Assembly: GCA_023419175.1 (NCBI GenBank)
Contig: JAEZYG010000008.1
Location: 1-9,673, forward strand
Length of the DNA stretch: 9,673 nt
Source of the DNA: Actinomycetes bacterium
GTDB taxonomy: Bacteria; Actinomycetota; Actinomycetes; Propionibacteriales; Propionibacteriaceae
Direction of reading: 5' to 3'
Below are positions 6,504 through 9,673 of the stretch, in pieces. The notes beneath the pieces were generated by a model, which saw only the letters and a program-made list of their open reading frames with translations, was not told the origin of the DNA and searched no databases. Within the stretch, counting starts at the first letter, position 1. Each line of letters starts with the position of its first letter. Both the position numbers and the translations under genes were made by a program.

Positions 6504-7547
6504 TCCATAGGTTGGCCAAGATCTTTCCGATCCATCTATCTCGGTGGATAAATCGCTATATGGGCGAGCGGGATAGTTGCCTTCACCATCGGTCTGTTCA
6601 GGTGGTGGAGGTGGAGCGCAGGTCGGTTGATAAGGGGGAGGGGGAGTCAAACTAGGTGGTGCGCTCTGGGTGGAGATATCCCTATCTGAGGTGAGCAAGT
6701 AGATGGCGATGATCGTGATGATCGCCACGATGTGGAGAAAGACCCACAGGGACGTCATCTCATAGAAGGTAGACGGAAATAGGAAAATTTGAGCACATGC
6801 TGCCAGTATCCATTGGGTGAAAAGAGCGGCGCGATAGGGGCGGCGATGCTCGCTATAGGTCAATGCTGCGGTGAAGAGCAATGTCCAGCGCACAAGGTCT
6901 GGGACGAAGAGAAGACCGCCTGCAAGAAGAGCGATCATCGGTAAGGCCGTTGTAGTGAAAGTCGTCGACTTTTTGGAAGAACTCCTCTGTGAAGTCGACA
7001 TGCTGCCATGACCATATGAGGCTGGAATGGCCGCTTTCTCTCCGAGAGAAGAGCGATGACTCAGCGTAGGGGCAACGATAGGTTCATCATCAGATGGATT
7101 GAGATGATGCCTTATCGGCTCGGCGGAGCGATCGCTCCCTACAGGGATAGGAGATCTATCGTGGCGATAGATGGTTCCGTCCAGGGATTGAAAGAAGATC
7201 TGCTCGGGATTTTCCAATCGCTCAGCACTCAATAGCGAGGATTCGCGTGTCCGATGAGGGGTAGAGCCCACAGAGCCAAGCGGTTGATCGGGCGTCCACA
7301 GATGATCTTCTGGGCTATCGATATCTCCCGGAAATGGCATCGTAGCCTCGCGAGAGGGAATGCTGGAGATGCTGATCTGATCGAGTGAAGGCGATGCAGG
7401 TGCGCGATAATCATGGGGTGGATTATTCGTAGAATGCTGTAGAGACGATGGAGTATCTACGCGGTCGCTTGCCGATCGTGAATCGCCACCTATAGGACGG
7501 GCGAAACCGACAAGATGGGAATCCATATCGCTTCTACTGGTCGTCAC
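6489..7547 (-). CDS. Membrane protein with long disordered N-terminus and Pro-rich tail
   Basis: No named family is recognised. The 352 residues have three parts. About 195 N-terminal residues are polar and rich in Ser, Pro, Asp and Arg, probably disordered. Four hydrophobic segments follow at about 198-216, 218-231, 240-258 and 267-285, with basic residues (SEHRRPYR) between the second and third. A tail of some 65 residues contains proline clusters such as TPPPPY and APPPPP. It is the only substantial open frame on either strand between 6504 and 7660, and its membrane part supports a real gene. The start is GTG 7545-7547; ATG at 7524-7526 (Met8) is an alternative. It is divergent from the cold-shock gene and convergent with the Nudix gene. 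Proline-rich tails of this kind often bind partners, but no function can be assigned. Confidence 0.78.
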   Translation of the reverse strand: MTTSRSDMDSHLVGFARPIGGDSRSASDRVDTPSSLQHSTNNPPHDYRAPASPSLDQISISSIPSREATMPFPGDIDSPEDHLWTPDQPLGSVGSTPHRTRESSLLSAERLENPEQIFFQSLDGTIYRHDRSPIPVGSDRSAEPIRHHLNPSDDEPIVAPTLSHRSSLGEKAAIPASYGHGSMSTSQRSSSKKSTTFTTTALPMIALLAGGLLFVPDLVRWTLLFTAALTYSEHRRPYRAALFTQWILAACAQIFLFPSTFYEMTSLWVFLHIVAIITIIAIYLLTSDRDISTQSAPPSLTPPPPYQPTCAPPPPPEQTDGEGNYPARPYSDLSTEIDGSERSWPTYGSDQR

Positions 7548-7560
7548 CCTAATCAGTCTA
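7548..7560 (-). promoter_or_regulatory. Possible leaderless promoter of the membrane-protein gene
   Basis: Reading the minus strand, TAGACT (7560 to 7555) is followed by exactly 7 nt (GATTAGG) and then the GTG start codon. A TANNNT hexamer 6-8 nt before the start codon is the known pattern of leaderless transcripts in actinobacteria. No convincing -35 hexamer or normally spaced ribosome binding site is seen, which fits a leaderless start at the GTG. Confidence 0.35.
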
Positions 7561-7665
7561 GAAGGGGAGAAAAGTCGGCACGTAGAATGGAAACGTCATT
7601 CTCAGGCGTGTAGCCTTGGAGGACTAGACATTCGATCGATCACTGCGAAATGAGGTTGAGAGCAC

Positions 7666-8049
7666 ATGCCCAGCGGTAAGGTGCGCTTTTACGATGCGGA
7701 GAAGGGCTTCGGCTTCATCACGAAAGATGATGGCGGAGAGGTCTACGTGCGATCGGATGCCCTACCGGCGTCGATCACCCATCTGCGTTCTGGACAGCGA
7801 GTTGAATTCGGAATCGTTCAGGGACGGCGCGGAGAACAAGCTTTGTCCGTTGAGGTGATCGAAATGCCTCCCTCTTTAGCGAAGGCAGCTCGCAAAAAGC
7901 CGGCTCAGCTCGCCGTCATGTTTGAAGATCTCATCAAATTGCTCGATCAGGTGGGCAATGGATATCGCCATGGACGCTATCCCAATCCTCAACAATCGAG
8001 GAAGATTGCGGGCATGTTACGCGCCGTAGCAGATGAGCTTGAACTGTGA
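7666..8049 (+). CDS. Cold-shock-domain protein with C-terminal helical extension
   Basis: An RNA/single-stranded-DNA-binding protein of the CspA superfamily. The cold-shock domain fills residues 1-67, opening with PSGKVRFYDAEKGFGFI. That stretch includes the RNP1-type motif KGFGFI (13-18), and VYVRSDAL (26-33) stands in the RNP2 position. Classical CspA has VFVHFSAI there, so the Phe/His pair is replaced, as in the actinobacterial CspB-like branch. Residues 70-127 add a mostly helical extension, giving 127 residues against about 67 for a minimal CspA. GAGG at 7652-7655 is 10 nt from the ATG. The stop overlaps the GTG of the DUF3027 gene by 4 nt, a pairing also known from other actinobacteria. 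It may act in RNA structure control rather than strictly in cold shock. Confidence 0.95.
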   Translation: MPSGKVRFYDAEKGFGFITKDDGGEVYVRSDALPASITHLRSGQRVEFGIVQGRRGEQALSVEVIEMPPSLAKAARKKPAQLAVMFEDLIKLLDQVGNGYRHGRYPNPQQSRKIAGMLRAVADELEL

Positions 8050-8807
8050 GTCTCGATAAAATCATCGCTGCAGCTGTCGATTCAGCACGTACAGCGGCTC
8101 AAGAGGCAGCTGCCGATTTCGGAGTCGGTGAATATCTAGGTTGCACCGAGGAAAAAGGTACTCGTTTGGCGACTCATTATTTCGCCTGTGATCACCCTGG
8201 ATATCGAGGATGGCGCTGGGCGGTCACCATGGCTCGAGCTTCGCGTGCTCGCTCCGCGACGGTCAATGAGGTCGTCCTGTTGCCCGGTGAGGAATCCCTT
8301 CTCGCTCCGGCGTGGGTGCCCTGGGCTGACCGCGTGGAACCTGGTGACGTTCGTCCAGGAATGCTCTTGCCAACTCCGGATAACGATTCCAGATTGGAAC
8401 CTGGATATATCCCTACGGAATTAGGGGTAGACGACGATCCATCTGAATGGGCTCATACTCGCGCTGTTGCGAATGAATTGGGATTGGGTCGCGAGCGGGT
8501 CATGTCGGTGAAAGCTCGAAGCCAAAGCGCTGAACGCTGGTTGCACGGCAGTGGAGGACCGCATAATGCGATGACTAAAAATGCTCCTGCTCACTGTGTC
8601 AGTTGTGGGTATTTTGTCCGTTTAAGCGGATCTTTGGGCACGATCTTCGGTGTGTGCGCCAATGAATTTTCTTCCACGGACGGACATGTCGTCTCGGTAG
8701 ATCATGGCTGTGGGGCTCATTCCGATGTCGTCGCTGAGGAGAGGGTTATCAAATTGCCACCCCCTGTCTATGACACCATTACGGTGGATGACCACGATTA
8801 TAACTAA
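8046..8807 (+). CDS. DUF3027 family protein
   Basis: An actinobacterial protein family of unknown function. Residues 75-121 carry the characteristic LLPGEESLLAPAWVPW, DRVEPGD and RLEPGY segments, and 144-152 the ELGLGRERV segment. Four cysteines may form a zinc site: C184 and C187 (C-x2-C), C204 (GVCAN) and C222, with H220 and H225 nearby (VDHGCGAHS). The 253 residues are soluble, with no signal or membrane segment. The start is GTG 8046-8048, which overlaps the cold-shock stop codon (GTGA). There is no good ribosome binding site of its own, so it probably depends on termination-reinitiation. That coupling suggests it works with the cold-shock protein at a related level, perhaps as a nucleic-acid-associated factor; this is inference. 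Confidence 0.93.
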   Translation: MSLDKIIAAAVDSARTAAQEAAADFGVGEYLGCTEEKGTRLATHYFACDHPGYRGWRWAVTMARASRARSATVNEVVLLPGEESLLAPAWVPWADRVEPGDVRPGMLLPTPDNDSRLEPGYIPTELGVDDDPSEWAHTRAVANELGLGRERVMSVKARSQSAERWLHGSGGPHNAMTKNAPAHCVSCGYFVRLSGSLGTIFGVCANEFSSTDGHVVSVDHGCGAHSDVVAEERVIKLPPPVYDTITVDDHDYN

Positions 8808-8856
8808 GAGGATATCTTCCTCCTAATTATATACGACTGTAGGCGCAGTTGTCTTG

Positions 8857-8885
8857 TTGCCATCTTGCCATGGTGGGATTAGTTT
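8857..8885 (+). promoter_or_regulatory. Candidate promoter of the NCS2 permease gene
   Basis: TTGCCA (8857-8862, 5/6 to TTGACA) is separated by 17 nt from TAGTTT (8880-8885), which keeps the TA...T frame of a -10 box. Transcription would begin near 8892 and give a leader of about 25 nt. The 110-nt gap after DUF3027 has no strong terminator. Only a 5-bp inverted repeat (GAGGA/TCCTC, 8808-8822) is seen, without a T-run. No room or motif for a purine riboswitch is apparent. Confidence 0.35.
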
Positions 8886-8917
8886 CACCTACGGGGCGAT
8901 CCACTAAGATTATGTGC

Positions 8918-9673
8918 ATGGCCACTCAATCCGCGCCGCCATCGGCTGCATCTTCTCAGTCCGTGTCCATCTGGGATCGTTGGTTTGAAATCACCTCCCG
9001 CGGTTCCACTATTCATCGCGAAGTACGTGGAGGTCTGGTGACCTTCTTCGCGATGGCCTATATCATCGCCCTCAACCCTCTCATCATCGGAACGGCTGCC
9101 GACAAAGACGGCAACCTCATCTCTGGTGCTCCTAAATTCATCGACCCTGCTGCCGGCGTGGTCGATACCGCCGCTATCTCCCAATCCATCGCAATGGTCG
9201 CTGCGGTTACCGCTTTGCTCGCAGGCTTATTGACCATCCTCATGGGTGTCGTTGGACGTTTCCCCATCGGCATGGCTGCTGGTTTGGGACTCAATGCCAT
9301 GCTCGCCTACGTCGTCGCCCCTCAGATGACCTGGCCTCAAGCGATGGGATTGGTCTTTTGGGAAGGCGCCATCATCACTCTTCTCGTTCTGACAGGCTTT
9401 AGGGAAGCCGTATTCCGTGCCGTCCCGCCACCGCTGCGCATTGCAATCTCGGTCGGTATCGGTTTATTCATCACCTTGGTCGGCTTGGCAAACGCCGGTA
9501 TCGTCCGTCCAGGATCTCCTCTGCTGACGATGGGTGTTTCTGGTTCCCTCATCGGTTGGCCGATCTTCACCTTCATCGGTACCGTCCTTTTGCTCTTCTT
9601 CCTTTATCAGCGCGGAGTGAAGGGATCCTTGCTGTGGGCAATCGCCGCGGGCACTGTGGTCGCCGTCATCAGT
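8918..9673 (+). CDS. NCS2 family purine permease (3' end outside window)
   Basis: A multi-pass inner-membrane transporter of the nucleobase:cation symporter-2 group, AzgA/hypoxanthine-guanine-adenine branch. The 252 codons present are about half of the usual 450-490, and the frame is open at the window edge. Branch-typical stretches are GGLVTFFAMAYIIALNP (38-54, first membrane helix), GMAAGLGLNA (118-127), the MTWPQAMGLVFWEGA segment, LTGFREAVF, and LRIAISVGIGLF followed by VGLANAGIV. At least five membrane helices are visible. Two in-frame starts exist, ATG 8912 and ATG 8918. The weak TAAGA at 8905-8909 is spaced better for 8918, so that start is given. The substrate is most likely a purine base, but the exact one cannot be read from the partial sequence. 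It probably has its own promoter. Confidence 0.94.
   Translation, partial: MATQSAPPSAASSQSVSIWDRWFEITSRGSTIHREVRGGLVTFFAMAYIIALNPLIIGTAADKDGNLISGAPKFIDPAAGVVDTAAISQSIAMVAAVTALLAGLLTILMGVVGRFPIGMAAGLGLNAMLAYVVAPQMTWPQAMGLVFWEGAIITLLVLTGFREAVFRAVPPPLRIAISVGIGLFITLVGLANAGIVRPGSPLLTMGVSGSLIGWPIFTFIGTVLLLFFLYQRGVKGSLLWAIAAGTVVAVIS

Noticed and set aside
8808..8822. GAGGA/TCCTC inverted repeat as a terminator of the DUF3027 gene
   Set aside because: The stem is only 5 bp, AT-containing, and not followed by a T-run.
8808..8911. Purine riboswitch upstream of the NCS2 permease
   Set aside because: The gap is only about 104 nt, holds a likely promoter in its second half, and shows no three-way junction or conserved purine-aptamer loops.
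8885..9184. A 99-codon minus-strand frame at the start of the permease
   Set aside because: The plus strand here reads as a clear NCS2 transporter that simply has no stop before the window ends.
1..9673. CRISPR array, tRNA, rRNA, insertion sequence or phage genes
   Set aside because: No spaced repeats, cloverleaf, transposase, integrase or terminal repeats were seen on either strand.

Overview
The window looks like a chromosomal segment from a mid-GC actinobacterium (roughly 50-60% GC by eye, varying by gene). The evidence is a GroEL with actinobacterial sequence, a cold-shock protein translationally coupled to a DUF3027 gene (an actinobacterial family), and a possible leaderless-type promoter. 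The GroEL reads closest to Actinomycetaceae-type proteins, and a sialidase gene would suit a host-associated member of that group. That placement is from memory and does not reach genus.

Layout. Positions 1-109 are the groEL leader, with small hairpins. groEL (110-1729) is followed by a textbook intrinsic terminator (1748-1778), so it is transcriptionally closed off. Next comes a same-strand cluster of four genes. A large GH33 sialidase with two N-terminal LamG-like modules (1822-4053) comes first. A divergent CutC-family TIM-barrel protein (4115-4792), a CbiZ-family adenosylcobinamide amidohydrolase-like protein (about 4799-5980) and a Nudix hydrolase (5973-6503) follow. The last three genes abut or overlap and are probably translationally coupled. 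No terminator is visible between sialidase and cutC, so all four may share a transcript. On the minus strand, converging on and overlapping the Nudix gene, is a protein with a long disordered N-terminus, four hydrophobic segments and a proline-rich tail (6489-7547). Divergent from it are a cold-shock-domain gene (7666-8049) and a DUF3027 gene (8046-8807), joined by a 4-nt overlap. An NCS2 purine permease gene starts at about 8918 and runs off the end of the window.

How the genes may work together. groEL, csp, DUF3027 and the permease are ordinary core genes. The accessory interest lies in the sialidase/CutC-like/CbiZ-like/Nudix cluster. The sialidase has a complete catalytic residue set of the NanB/NanI type but no signal peptide or wall anchor, and an in-frame stop just upstream rules out a hidden N-terminal extension. 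The CutC-like protein has lost several residues typical of its family. The CbiZ-like protein keeps its core motifs but carries an unrecognised C-terminal extension and has no cobalamin genes beside it. A shared decamer lies upstream of both the sialidase and cutC, which hints at co-regulation. Whether these genes form one pathway is inference. Across the window the tetramer GATC occurs about three times more often than base composition predicts.
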